From Chara braunii (taxonomy: Eukaryota > Streptophyta > Charophyceae > Charales > Characeae): a stretch of 64,000 nt of DNA. The notes beneath the pieces were generated by a model, which saw only the letters and a list, made by a program, of their open reading frames with translations, ran no database searches and was not told the DNA's origin. This document shows, piece after piece, positions 1-9,823 of the stretch; the first letter of the stretch is position 1, and each line of letters starts with the position of its first letter. Location: the NCBI GenBank assembly GCA_003427395.1, contig BFEA01000030.1, positions 3,826,062 to 3,890,061 on the forward strand, given 5' to 3'. Both the position numbers and the translations under genes were made by a program.

Positions 1-1400
1 CTCTCTCTAGCGTGCGTTGTCCACGCACGCACTTGCTTCCACGCACGAACACTACTCTCTCTCTCTCTCTATTTATCTATCTTTCTCTCTCTCTTTCTCT
101 CTTTCTCTTTCCCCCTCTCTCTGCCCCCACCTCCCACACACACAAATACACACTCAAACACACGTAACATTCGAATGCATACCGGATCGTGATCACGCAA
201 CGTAGTCAATGTGTTATAAAAAGAAAAAAAAAAATTCACGTTGCAGCCTTATTCTGGTAGCGGTTGATTTTGTTATATTCGTTACGTTATTACTTTTTCC
301 CGTTCGCCTAAGAAAGTTGCATCATAAAATTTGTTATATAAGGTACATACCTTGTATTCGAATACAAGGTACAAGGTACGTACCTCATTTTTGGGTTAAG
401 ATGATAGTTTTATAAATTACGTCAAGACACCTGTTCCTGAAGAATTCGGGGCTGGGACTTAGGGGCGACAAGTCTCATAAATCTTAGTTTTATATTTATC
501 CACACGCAAATGAAAAAGAGAAAAAAAAAAACCTTTTCTCTATCGCAATGATGTCGGACAGGGTAGTCTAGGAGGTCGTGCTCACAGTCTTCCTCTGCAT
601 AATTAATCTTACAACTAATACGGTCACATTCATAATTTTTTTTTTTTTTTTTTTTTTTTTTCCCTCTTTCTTATAGTCCTCTGCCAACGAGGCAGGACGG
701 AATGTGTGATTTCCTCAAGTTGTGTTTTCTCATAGGATTATAACGCTAATCACACTGAAACTTCAAAAAATGTATCCAATTATTTTCACGTCCGATTCCG
801 TGTTTTCATTTTTTCCCCTCCTTTTGTATTTTTTTAACCTGACAACTCGGCCACGTGGTCGAGGGCCTCGCCACATGAATGTCGAAATATATTACGACAT
901 TCGACGTATGTCATGAACTTCTCATCATTCTCTCATTCGAAAAAAAAAACACTTCGCCACATATCATGTCGAAGTGGATAACTCATAAGTCTTACGCACA
1001 AAAGTGACAAACCTGGGATGAAGATAGTAAAAATGTTGGTCCGTTCTCTCTTTCGACATTCGGGCAAGAACTTGACATCCCATCGGATAACTATTGAAAA
1101 TGTCAAAGTTGCAGGTTGGGAAACCAACCTTGCTCGAGAGGAGGTGTCGAAACCCTTTCCCTAACAATTTCTGATTTATTTTTTTTCATATTGGATTTCG
1201 ACAGGCTGTGTTGCGAGGATAAATTATTGAAAATGCCGTTTTCGACATTGGTGCGGCGAGACTATGAGATGCCCTCACTCATTGAGGACACACTAACACT
1301 ACCACTTGTAATAATGTATACAAGTGCAATCATGACGAAGACTTTGTTTTGTTTTTTTTTTTTAGTTTCACGGCCACAACTTTTTTTTCTTTTTCTTTTT
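1..1400. other. Intergenic, low complexity
   Basis: I see no gene here. The stretch opens with a CT-rich microsatellite (about 53-125) and has a T run near 638-661. A perfect 20-bp palindrome, CCTTGTATTCGAATACAAGG, lies at 350-369, and its core recurs near 2,441 and 19,320. The short ORFs are built from low-complexity sequence and are not believable genes. Confidence 0.6.
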
Positions 1401-1401
1401 G

Positions 1402-1780
1402 GGATAATTTGCTAAATACCCCCATAAGTTGAGATATATATCAAAATGCCCCTAATAGATGTGGGTGAAGCGGAATGCCCCTCTGACAAAAAAATATTTT
1501 ATGAGATACCCCTGGTGTCAGTTGGACCCCCATTTTTGCAATAAACCTTTACTGAGTACCGTCCAACTTTGCAAAATGCCCCAGTACTTGCCAACTTCTC
1601 CGAGGCGCTATTCCAAACGGCCAAGGCCCAAACCGGGAGTTCCAGATTGCAAAATTGCACACCCGCCTGACAGAAGCACAACACAAAGATTTCGGCCCAA
1701 AGAGGCATTCTGTTCTACTTACATTTTTCGGCATTTTGGCATGTATCTTAACTTATGGGGGTATTTTGCAAATTATTTCT
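1402..1780. mobile_element. 379-bp nonautonomous TIR element (MITE)
   Basis: The left end (1,402-1,450) and right end (1,731-1,780) are inverted copies of about 48 bp. They share the core AAATACCCCCATAAGTT, followed inward by an AAAATGCC block, with a handful of mismatches. The interior is rich in CCCC and AATGCCCC and has no transposase ORF. The flanks are T-rich, so I cannot define a target-site duplication. The 127-aa ORF crossing it simply reads through the element. The inverted ends are seen directly; assignment as a DNA-transposon-derived MITE is inference. Confidence 0.65.
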
Positions 1781-2599
1781 TTTTTTTTTCTCTTTCTATG
1801 AGAGTACCAAAAAAAAAATGGAGTGAGAGGAGTGAGACCTAGGCTCGGCAAACTCAGAGCGCAGTAAAATTCAAGCTCGAGAAAAACAGTCTAGGAGGTT
1901 CTAGTGGCGTAAGCCCAACCCTCCATTTTCAAGAGGTGTCAAACACAGTACTGAACAAAAAACAAAAACATATTCGCATCTTTTATGCATAGTGTGACGA
2001 GAGTTGCACTTTCAAGAGTGCTGTGTGGCCAAGGGCCAAAAACTCTTAAACGCTTGACAACTCTTGAAACCTTTCATCGTTTCAAGAATGGTGTGGCGAG
2101 GCGCTCAGTTGAATACGACCAGGATTGCCGCAGGTGGTCAAGGGGATTTGCAGTCCGTCAGGGGTGCGTTTCCCCCCCAGGAACATTTTTCGTCGTCGTT
2201 CGTTATACGGTCGTTGGAAGGCTGTAAAAACAAGGCATGGCAGTTTAGGGGGTGGTGGCATCTTATTTGAAACTCCACGACCGTTAGCTGCCCGTGGAAC
2301 TGCACCGGTTTTGGTCAAGGACCGCGTAGGACCGGTAGCTGCACGTAGGAGGCTGAGGAGGCTGCAGTCCTTTTTCAAAATTAAAACGGTGCGGGTCCAC
2401 TTTTCTCGAATAGCAGAGTTTCTCGAATGAAAACGCACGCATTGTATTCGAATACAACCTATATCCTTTCTATTCGGATTTCAATTTTTTTTTTTTTTTG
2501 GTATTCCGATAAAATCACTTGTTCTTTTTGTTGGAGGTCAGCACCTGCCCTTGTGCTCCCCGCCACTGACATGCTGTATGCTGCAGGTCTCTCTCTCTC

Positions 2600-2604
2600 T
2601 CTTT

Positions 2605-2646
<42 letters not shown>

Positions 2647-2686
2647 TGCACGCACACGCGCACACTCTCTCTCTCTCTCTAACACA

Positions 2687-2722
<36 letters not shown>
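2600..2722. repeat. (CT)n/(CA)n compound microsatellite
   Basis: CT and CA dinucleotide runs alternate here. They sit exactly where the tail of a minus-strand SINE would lie (its 3' motif is at 2,729-2,780), so the microsatellite may have grown from that tail. The His/Thr and Cys/Val ORFs over this tract are artefacts of the repeat. Confidence 0.85.
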
Positions 2723-2723
<1 letters not shown>

Positions 2724-2724
2724 T

Positions 2725-3000
2725 TCTCCTGTCTATTGATGGGGAGCGCCACCTGCTGGAAACTGGGTCCAGCGTCCCATGAATATCGTGAATAAAGCAT
2801 CAACCGGGACCCCCTACACACACTCTCTACTTTACCCTTCCCGAACCCCATAAACAAACGAACTACCGGCTGCTCACCCGTGCCCTCACGGTAAGTCAAT
2901 TGAACCCAAGACCTCCTGAACACCACTTGCGTGCCTAACCATCTAAGTCGACCACTTGCTCGCTTCCTATTTGCTCTCGCCCAGCCATCTCCCGGGGCTA
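2725..3000 (-). mobile_element. tRNA-headed SINE
   Basis: Read on the minus strand, a tRNA-like head lies at about 2,890-2,990. It has a B box (GGGTTCAATTGAC) and an upstream TTAGATGGTTAGG that resembles an A box. The head closely matches the + strand copy at 40,308. The element continues to a 3' motif (ATGGGACGCTGG...CAATAGA, 2,729-2,780) shared with copies at 24,912 and 34,708, and ends in a dinucleotide tail. The shared motifs are seen directly. A Pol III-transcribed retroposon of tRNA origin is inferred. Confidence 0.55.
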
Positions 3001-3310
3001 GGTCCCACTTACACGAATTAAGCGATATTGGCCGTAGATAGCAAAGATCAACGGCCAGAATCTCCGTGGAAGTGGGACCTTGCGCCCCGGGAGAGGGTCC
3101 AAAATTGGTCAGGACTATTTTTTCGTTTGTGCCTTTCGAGGGCCATACCTCTCGCAGTACCCTGAACGCGGACTGACCAAAAGCCTTCTGCGTCACCCGC
3201 TACCGTTCCGCGGAATCCAGCGTTCACTGATGTGGCAAAGAAGGCGGGAAGTTGGGATTGGTGGTTGTGGACGCGGCGGCTCGGCTTTCCTCTTTTGTAG
3301 GGGTAGGCGG

Positions 3311-3319
3311 TTAGGGTTT
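3311..3319 (-). promoter_or_regulatory. Telo-box (AAACCCTAA)
   Basis: The + strand reads TTAGGGTTT, a perfect plant telo-box on the minus strand, about 515 bp upstream of the SICKLE-like start codon. Telo-boxes are established promoter motifs in plants, mostly of growth and translation genes. A role here is inferred from position only. Confidence 0.35.
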
Positions 3320-3646
3320 TTTCGTATCTTCTTCCGCGTGGGTCTTGATCGTCGCACAGGGCTTTGGAATGGGTGGTGTAAGGCAGCCGTAACGTCGCAT
3401 GGGACATTGATTTGACAGCGTGGGCTTTGTGCGACAGTTGCCCATCACATGCGATCGTGCGAAGCGGGATGGGAACGTTTCGCCTCGTCGTCGCCATCGC
3501 TATTGCCATCCTGCTCACGAATTTCGATTTCCGTTTGCTTTGCATGCACTAGTCTTCGTTTATTTCACGGGTTCTTAGTTATTCTTCTCTCTGGGATACG
3601 GTCATGCGGACGATGCTGTAGGTAGAGAAGAGAGAGTCCAAGCGAC

Positions 3647-3696
3647 CGATCGATCGATCGATCGAGCGAGAGCGAGAGCGAGCGAGCGAGCGAGCG

Positions 3697-3742
<46 letters not shown>
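3647..3742. repeat. (GATC)n/(GAGC)n/(GA)n tract in the 5' region
   Basis: GATC repeats pass into GAGC and then into about 20 GA units, ending some 90 bp upstream of the ATG at 3,832. It probably lies in the 5' UTR or core promoter. Plant GA tracts there can bind BBR/BPC GAGA-binding proteins, which is family knowledge and not shown here. Confidence 0.8.
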
Positions 3743-3744
<2 letters not shown>

Positions 3745-3831
3745 GGTTGTCTGTGTAGCGAGTGCCTGGTCAAGGCACAGTCAAGGTACACCTGATTGTG
3801 AAGTAGTTGGAGGCTGATCAGTGAGGAAGAC

Positions 3832-5121
3832 ATGGAGCCTGCGGCAGCGAGGAGGCTAAAGTTGAAGGCAATGAGAGCGGCGGCTGACGGAGCGGGGACA
3901 ACTGCAAGGCATGAGAGCAGCGGAACGATGTTGAGCAATCCGTTGGCGTCGACGGGCGGTCCCGACGGTCAGTCAATGCAAAGCTCATTTCAGTACAGAG
4001 CCAATGCTTTTGGCGAGACATTCATGAAGGCGCCAGCGATGATGGGGGTCAGCTTTGCATCACCAACGCTGAAGAATTGCGGCAACAATTCTGGATCAGG
4101 TCTTCTGGGTGCTTGCCCTCCGTCTCCGTCACAATATGCCCGTCCTCATTATGATCGAGTAGCGGCGCCATCAGCTTCCACCTGTCAGCTGGCGTCTTCC
4201 TCGCAGGGGCCTAACGGCGTGATGTCGCCATTCAATGGCGCGCATTGCAGTAACGGTGCTTTTCAACAACCAGCAGCTGGTGGCGGCGCTGCAAGCGGAT
4301 GGTTCTCTCCGCCGGCGATGCCATCAAGTAGGGTTGACTTAGCGCACTCTGGGCCGTCAGATTTTGGCGGGAAGCACTCTGGGCCGTCAGCTTTTGGCGG
4401 GAATCCTAGAAATCTCGGACGACCGACGAACGTTGGCGTGGGGAGGAACAACTACAATTCTCCCAGCTTTAGATCAAATAATGGCGCGAACAAATCAGAC
4501 GGTGGTAGAGCATCCGCCCTATCTAACGGCGGTTTCAATGGAACGGGCAGCACGTCGTTCGGCGCGGCGTCTTCTGTGAGTGGAGGTGGGAGTGCTGGTG
4601 GCGGATGGCGTGAAAGCTTCACATACTCCTCGAGTCCAGGCGAGAGGGACTTCAATCATACGGGGAGGAGGCTGTCTAGAGGGCCGAAGGCGCTAAGGAT
4701 GTGTGGCGGTAATGCAACACCAACCGCTTCCAACGCCGCCAGTACGAGAGGGATGAACTATGCCCGTTACGTGAAGAAAAGTATGTTGGAAGACCCTTGG
4801 GCTCAGCTCGAGGCATCCTTGCCAGTCTATCAGAAGGAGAATTGTGTTGGGTCCCCTGTGTCTGCGACGCCGCCTAAGTCGTGTATGGAATCGACGCCGG
4901 GCTCGGCGGAATCGTCTGTATCGTTTGACAACCGCGCGGAGAAGTTCATGCTGCTATTGCCCTCACCTGTTCAGATGAGAGATCTTCAGGCAGTAGCCTC
5001 TCCGGTGATTAAAGCGGGGCGGGATATAAACGAAATGAAGACTGACGATACCCTTCCGTCTGGCTCCCTTAGGTTCACCTCTGCTGTGCCCGAGATGGTT
5101 GCAGATGGCGGAGGCTGGTAA
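3832..5121 (+). CDS. SICKLE-like protein (429 aa, single exon)
   Basis: This is an intact 429-residue ORF ending in TAA. The N-terminus carries a basic RRLKLKAMR motif (residues 7-15) and an LSNPL motif (34-38). The middle is low complexity, rich in Ser, Gly, Asn and Pro. YVKKSMLEDPW lies at 313-323. These three landmarks in this order match the plant SICKLE family, whose members begin with a charged RRxRLKAMR-like stretch, have LSNPL, and end near an SM(L/V)EDPW motif. Arabidopsis SICKLE is a proline-rich nuclear protein linked to microRNA biogenesis, splicing and intron turnover. This copy differs in having about 106 residues after the EDPW motif, where higher-plant proteins end soon after it, and in being Ser/Gly-rich more than Pro-rich. 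A short in-frame repeat (HSGPSDFGG then HSGPSAFGG) lies near residues 173-190. No transmembrane segment or enzymatic domain is seen. The start was chosen because the RR motif follows directly. Family assignment rests on remembered motifs. Confidence 0.7.
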   Translation: MEPAAARRLKLKAMRAAADGAGTTARHESSGTMLSNPLASTGGPDGQSMQSSFQYRANAFGETFMKAPAMMGVSFASPTLKNCGNNSGSGLLGACPPSPSQYARPHYDRVAAPSASTCQLASSSQGPNGVMSPFNGAHCSNGAFQQPAAGGGAASGWFSPPAMPSSRVDLAHSGPSDFGGKHSGPSAFGGNPRNLGRPTNVGVGRNNYNSPSFRSNNGANKSDGGRASALSNGGFNGTGSTSFGAASSVSGGGSAGGGWRESFTYSSSPGERDFNHTGRRLSRGPKALRMCGGNATPTASNAASTRGMNYARYVKKSMLEDPWAQLEASLPVYQKENCVGSPVSATPPKSCMESTPGSAESSVSFDNRAEKFMLLLPSPVQMRDLQAVASPVIKAGRDINEMKTDDTLPSGSLRFTSAVPEMVADGGGW

Positions 5122-5877
5122 TGTAGTAGATATATACTTAGTCATCGCTCAACCTGTTATCCACGTGGGTGGCCTTGTACGTACGAGGTGACGAACAGGT
5201 GGGGCTTTCCTTCTTTTTCTTTTTCTTGTTCTGTCTTTTTCCGCCTTTGCGGTCCGATTTCGTGCAGAGAACGGGACTGCCGCAGAAAAAGTGTCGTGAT
5301 GTGTGGATTTTATGGTTGCTGACGATTTGCAAGTCTTACTTTCTTGCCAAATGGAGGGTGTGTTGTGAGATTGGGTTTCTAGCTGTCAAGGCCACCGGTT
5401 CCACCCGATGGTGTGTGACGGTTTCCGCTTCAGAAGTTGTGGCTGCCTGGCAGGTGGGAGCTGTAGCGCAATAGGAGTCATAGATCTCAGTTGTTCCCAC
5501 AGCGATCTGAATCAAAGGTCGGGTTGTTTCCACGGCAATAGGAATCTTAGGTGCGGCTATTGTCATCGGGATTACGATCTTTGGTGCGGTTGATGGCACG
5601 GCGATCGGGATCGGAATCTTAGATTCAGCGGGTTCCGTTTAAGGTCTTCGGCCTGCGCTTTAGTTTTCTGATTTGTGCTATCTGTGCGGTTACTATGGCC
5701 TTGACTCGCTTGATTGCTCGCATGGAAGAGATGTTCCTCCGTCAATGGGCCCACAGATTCCATCCTTAATCCACTATCCTTGAGGCGGTGGATACCTCTC
5801 AATGCGTGAAAGTCATCGTCAGAGGAATGGATGGAAAGGGGATGAAAGAGGCGATAGAGGGATGTGTGTCTGTGTGC

Positions 5878-5890
<13 letters not shown>
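5122..5890 (+). other. 3' flank of the SICKLE-like gene
   Basis: There is no further ORF of substance. The first few hundred bases probably hold the 3' UTR. From about 5,470 to 5,635 there is a degenerate repeat of some 40 bp built on GGAATCTTAGG / GGGATTACGATCTT-type phrases. I see no clear polyadenylation signal. Confidence 0.4.
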
Positions 5891-5952
<62 letters not shown>

Positions 5953-6225
5953 TGGAGGGCGTTCGAGGTGGCTAAGCGTCTGGGGAAGGTGACCGCGTTC
6001 TCTGGTTTTGAATTCTGGACTAATGACGAGGTATCGGTCTTGCTGTGGCGAGGGAAGGGGGACACACACACACACACAGAACTGGAGGGCGTTCGAGGTG
6101 GCTAAGCGTCTGGGGAAGGTGACCGCGTTCTNGGTGACCGCGTTCTCTGGTTTTGAATTCTGGACTAATGACGAGGTATCCGTCTTGCTGTGGCGAGGGA
6201 AGGGGGACACACACACACACACAGA

Positions 6226-6304
<79 letters not shown>

Positions 6305-6305
6305 A
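5890..6305. repeat. ~132-bp tandem duplication with GA/CA tracts
   Basis: A unit that includes GGAGGGCGTTCGAGGTGGC and a CA tract occurs at about 5,950-6,080 and again at 6,082-6,225. It is bracketed by long (GA)n tracts at 5,893-5,950 and 6,234-6,301. A single N at 6,132, followed by a short repeat of the bases before it, suggests an unresolved assembly join. Confidence 0.8.
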
Positions 6306-6762
6306 CGTCTAGGGATGGGAACCGCGTTATCTGTTTTTGACTACTTCACGACTATCAGGTCTTGATAGAGCTAAGGGTGGAGGTGAGGATAGCGGAAGGA
6401 AGAGACGAAGGAGGCAAGGTGGGGAAAGTGTTAAGCGCGTGCTACATCAGATGCTATAAAGTCTGAGAGAAACTCGGCGCGGCAGAACAACCCGTTGGCT
6501 TCGCAGGGCTCTGCAGGCAATTATTCCTGTTTGGAAGTTCGTTTCAGTCGCGCGCCATTTAAGAGCCAATTCTTTTGGCACTGATGTCAGAAAGAGTTTC
6601 CGATGTGTGGTCTTCAGCTCTCCCACTCCGAAGCAAGGCGACCATGAGTTGGGTCTTACAGGTTGGCTTTGCGTCTCTAAGGTGCATATCCACCGCGATT
6701 CCATCAGCAGGCAAGAGGAAGAGGAAGAGGAAGGCCGTGCGTGATGAAGGAACAGCAAACAT

Positions 6763-6770
<8 letters not shown>

Positions 6771-6833
<63 letters not shown>
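6771..6833. repeat. (GA)n microsatellite
   Basis: About 31 GA units lie in otherwise unique sequence. No gene is recognised between 6,305 and 7,160. Confidence 0.9.
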
Positions 6834-6837
<4 letters not shown>

Positions 6838-7164
6838 CGGCGATATCCGATCGTTTGTCGCGTAGATGTGTATCCTGTCTAAGACTAGGCCTGGGAGGTT
6901 GCGGGGTTTCTTTGTTATGTTCTTCTGCGTTTTTTACCGTCTTCCTTCAGAATAGACGTTTTGAAGAAGTTGACGTGGTGGCGGTGAGATTGCCAAGCGG
7001 TACTGATCACTGACAGTGGACGTAACGCGGTCAAGGCGGGCCTGGAATGTGAAAACGCGTGTTTTAACTACGTCTGATATTGGGATCTTATCGATTTCGT
7101 TCTGATCCGTTACGTTACGTTTCATCTTACGTGTTCCCGTTACGTAAGGCGAGCAGTCGTGACC

Positions 7165-7845
7165 ACTTCGCCTCTCTTCCATGCAGCTTTCTTTTTGCGT
7201 TCTCCTTGTCTCTCTGCATAGCGTCTTTGTTCTCTTGGAAGAACTAACAGACTTGCTTGTCTCTAATTGAACTCGTAATCTCTCTGCGGTACTTTCCTCT
7301 CGCCAATTCTTTTGCGCTTGTCAATTTCATGGATATGCACTTACGACGGCTCCTCCTCTCTTCCACGCAGCGTTGTGTTGCCCTCCTTGTGCCTCTTTCA
7401 CCGCCGTTTTGTTTTCTTGCAAGAACTAAGACTTGCTCGTCTTTAAGTCGTCCTGCGGTCCTTGGACCTTGCTTGTCAATTTCATGGATATGCACTTACC
7501 ACGGCTCCTCTCTTCCACGCAGCGTTGTGTTGCCCTCCTTGTGCCTCTTTCACCGCCGCTTTGTTTTCTTGCAAGAACTAAGAGACTTGCTCGTCTTTAA
7601 GTCGTCCTGCGGTCCTTGGACCTTGCTTGTCAGTTTCATGGATCTGCACTTACGACGGCTCCCCCTCTCTTCCACGCAGGGTTGTGTTGCCTTCCTTGTG
7701 CCTCTTTCACCGCCGCTTTGTTTTCTTGCAAGAACTAAAGAGACTTGCTTGTCTCTCAGTCGTCCTGCGGTCCATAGACCTTCCTCTCGCCGTTCACTGC
7801 CCTTGTCAATTTCATGGATATGACGAGAGACTTGCTGGTCTCTCT
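7165..7845 (+). repeat. ~155-176-bp tandem repeat, about four copies
   Basis: The phrase TCAATTTCATGGAT recurs at 7,321, 7,476, 7,630 and 7,806, giving periods of 155, 154 and 176 bp, with a diverged unit before it. Each unit carries a pyrimidine-rich TCTTCCACGCAG block that resembles a 3' splice site. The 188-aa + ORF and the 163-aa - ORF across it only translate the repeat. Two of the three periods are not multiples of three, so it is unlikely to be a coding repeat. Confidence 0.8.
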
Positions 7846-8066
7846 CTATTATTTTCCGGGTTTGACCGCCTTTCTTTTCTGCAAGTACCTCGGCTATTGC
7901 AGGTAGGTGAGGTGAGGGAGGTATGCTCGCAAGGGAAGGAGATTTCTGTCCGTATGCGATTTCAGAGACGACGGAATTACGGCAGTTCCTATGCAATTGT
8001 CGTTGGCAAGGGGGAGGCTGCGCTGCTGCGGTCCTCTTCAAGAATTAATATGTGCAGAGCTAGCGC

Positions 8067-8198
8067 ATGGACTCAGTGAGGTTTCCACCAAGCCGACAGG
8101 GAAACGCCGCGGTGGCAAGAGGCATTGATTTGACTTCGTCTACAGGAAGAGGACAGCGAGCCGCTCGGAATGACATCGCCGGCTTTTTCGAGGAAGAG
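8067..8198 (+). CDS. Candidate first coding exon, unrecognised
   Basis: An ATG opens 44 codons of balanced, non-repetitive composition that end at GAG followed by GTATGT, a good 5' splice site. The peptide starts MDSVRFPPSRQG and ends GFFEEE. In the next frame-continuing bases a stop comes within three codons, which fits an exon-intron boundary. I do not recognise the protein and could not find the following exon. It could be chance; the claim rests on the ATG, the composition and the donor site. Confidence 0.28.
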
Positions 8199-8439
8199 GT
8201 ATGTTCATAACTTCATCACGTTTATCCCTTGCTGTGTGCTCCGTGCAATCATTTTGACACCTGCTCTTTTTTTACCTTTGTAACCTTACGTGTCTCAGCA
8301 ACTTATGGAAGTGAGTTGTGGTGTATAGGGACTTAACGATTCCCTCCAGCGAGTTCTATAATGAAAACCACGGAACCGGACTTCCGAACGGCTGAGGGAA
8401 GAACTTGCGTGTCGTTATCCGTGAACGTCTGAGGTCATT

Positions 8440-8632
8440 ATGTTCCAGAGTGTACTCTGCGTGTGTGTTCGTGTGTGTGTGTGTTTCATGTTCTGGAGTA
8501 CACACCTGCGTGTGTTTATCCGTTGTTGTGGGTGTTTATGCGTTGTTGTGTGTGTGTGTGTGTGTGTGAGAGATAGAGAGAGAGAGAGAGGGAGATGCGT
8601 TGTTGTGGGTGTCTATGCGTGTCGTGTTTGTT

Positions 8633-8668
<36 letters not shown>

Positions 8669-8704
8669 GCGTTGTTGTGGGTGGCTATGGGTGTCGTGTT
8701 TGTT

Positions 8705-8738
<34 letters not shown>

Positions 8739-8774
8739 GCGTTGTTGTGGGTGTCTATGCGTGTCGTGTTTGTT

Positions 8775-8805
<31 letters not shown>

Positions 8806-8843
8806 GGGAGATGCGCTGTTGTGGGTGTCTATGTGTGTCGTGT

Positions 8844-8918
<75 letters not shown>
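8440..8918. repeat. Composite (GT)n-(GA)n tandem repeat
   Basis: A unit of about 70-90 bp repeats about five times. Each unit has a GCGTTGTTGTGGGTGTCTATG core, then a GT run, then a GA run. Run lengths differ between units, as expected for slippage. The Cys/Val/Arg-Glu ORFs here are artefacts. From 8,199 to 8,440 and from 8,920 to 9,400 I see nothing recognisable. Confidence 0.85.
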
Positions 8919-8922
<4 letters not shown>

Positions 8923-9404
8923 CCGTTATGATTGAAGAAGGTTAAGGCAATCGTGCGTCTTTCTTTTCTCCTGTACACCGAGATACATTAGCTTAAAAAT
9001 TATGACGACAATTTCTAGATGTATTGACGATTCGCAACGAAGTCTGGAGTTGTCCCAGACGAGAATTATGGCACAGCACACTCCATTCTCGGACTTGCCA
9101 CCCGCATCAGACCTGGTGCTATTAAAAGTTCTCCGACCGCCGAAACGTATGTTTTGCGTCTGTAGGCATTCGTCCTTTCGGCTTTTTGCAATATAGAAAC
9201 TATCGGCCAAAGAAATGACGAAGTTCTAACGTGGTGAAAAATAAAAAATAGAAAATGAAGTTTTGGTAGTGTCATGTTAATGAGTGAAATACTATCGACA
9301 CAAGTAAAGTATTTGATTGTTGAATTTTTGAGAGAATTATGGAGGTCGTGCTGTTTTTTTAAAACTACCCAAGTGTGCCAATCCCATTCGGATAGACTGC
9401 AGGA

Positions 9405-9505
9405 CGGTGAACGTTGTATTCGCGCAAGATAACAAACGGTTAACGCTGTATTCGCGCAAGATAACAAACGGTCAACGTTGTATTCGCGCAAGATAACAAA
9501 CGGTA
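9405..9505. repeat. 32-bp tandem repeat, about three copies
   Basis: ATTCGCGCAAGATAACAAAC begins at 9,418, 9,450 and 9,482, an exact 32-bp period, with a partial unit before it. Units differ at one or two bases. Confidence 0.9.
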
Positions 9506-9705
9506 TTAGTGTTGGTTTCTTTGTTTTATATTTTTTCAACACACAAACGCACTTGCCCCATCTATTCTTGGGGGGGGGGGGGGGCGCGGCAGTCCGGTTC
9601 TATATCAGCTGCCAGCAAAAGATTTCAAAATGTTTTTATGAAGTCACTAGGAAGAACGTTCAGGTAGATAATTCACCGTGGTCATCGTAAACCGCAGCAG
9701 AGGAT

Positions 9706-9809
9706 ATACCTCTCTCGGCCTTTTGGCTAAGATCAAGTGTAGTATCTGTTCTGATCAGTTTAATATCTGATCCGTGGTCCATCGGGCCACATTAAAAAAA
9801 AAAAAAAAA
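9706..9809 (+). pseudogene. U2 snRNA retropseudogene with poly(A) and TSD
   Basis: The sequence from 9,706 matches the 5' part of spliceosomal U2 snRNA: the ATACCTCTCTCGGCC start, the GTAGTA branch-site-pairing segment, the Sm-proximal ATCTGAT region and a changed stem-loop II. After about 88 nt it stops and passes straight into a run of A (to 9,809). The 15-bp direct repeat ACCGCAGCAGAGGAT lies immediately before (9,691-9,705) and after (9,809-9,823). Truncation, poly(A) and flanking duplication are the marks of LINE-type retroposition. The 3' half of U2 is missing, so it is not a working gene. Confidence 0.93.
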
Positions 9810-9823
9810 CCGCAGCAGAGGAT

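Noticed and set aside
1459-1842. 127-aa ORF
   Set aside because: It crosses a MITE from one TIR to the other; no protein family signal.
2427-3196. ORFs with His/Thr or Cys/Val runs
   Set aside because: They come from the CA/CT microsatellite and a SINE, with no protein motif outside it.
7257-8041. 188-aa (+) and 163-aa (-) ORFs
   Set aside because: They read through a tandem repeat whose period is not a multiple of three in most units; no family motif.
8440-8945. Long Cys/Val/Arg/Glu ORFs
   Set aside because: They are translations of (GT)n and (GA)n microsatellites in all frames.
9706-9809. Functional U2 snRNA gene
   Set aside because: The 3' half is missing, and poly(A) plus a TSD show it is a retrocopy.
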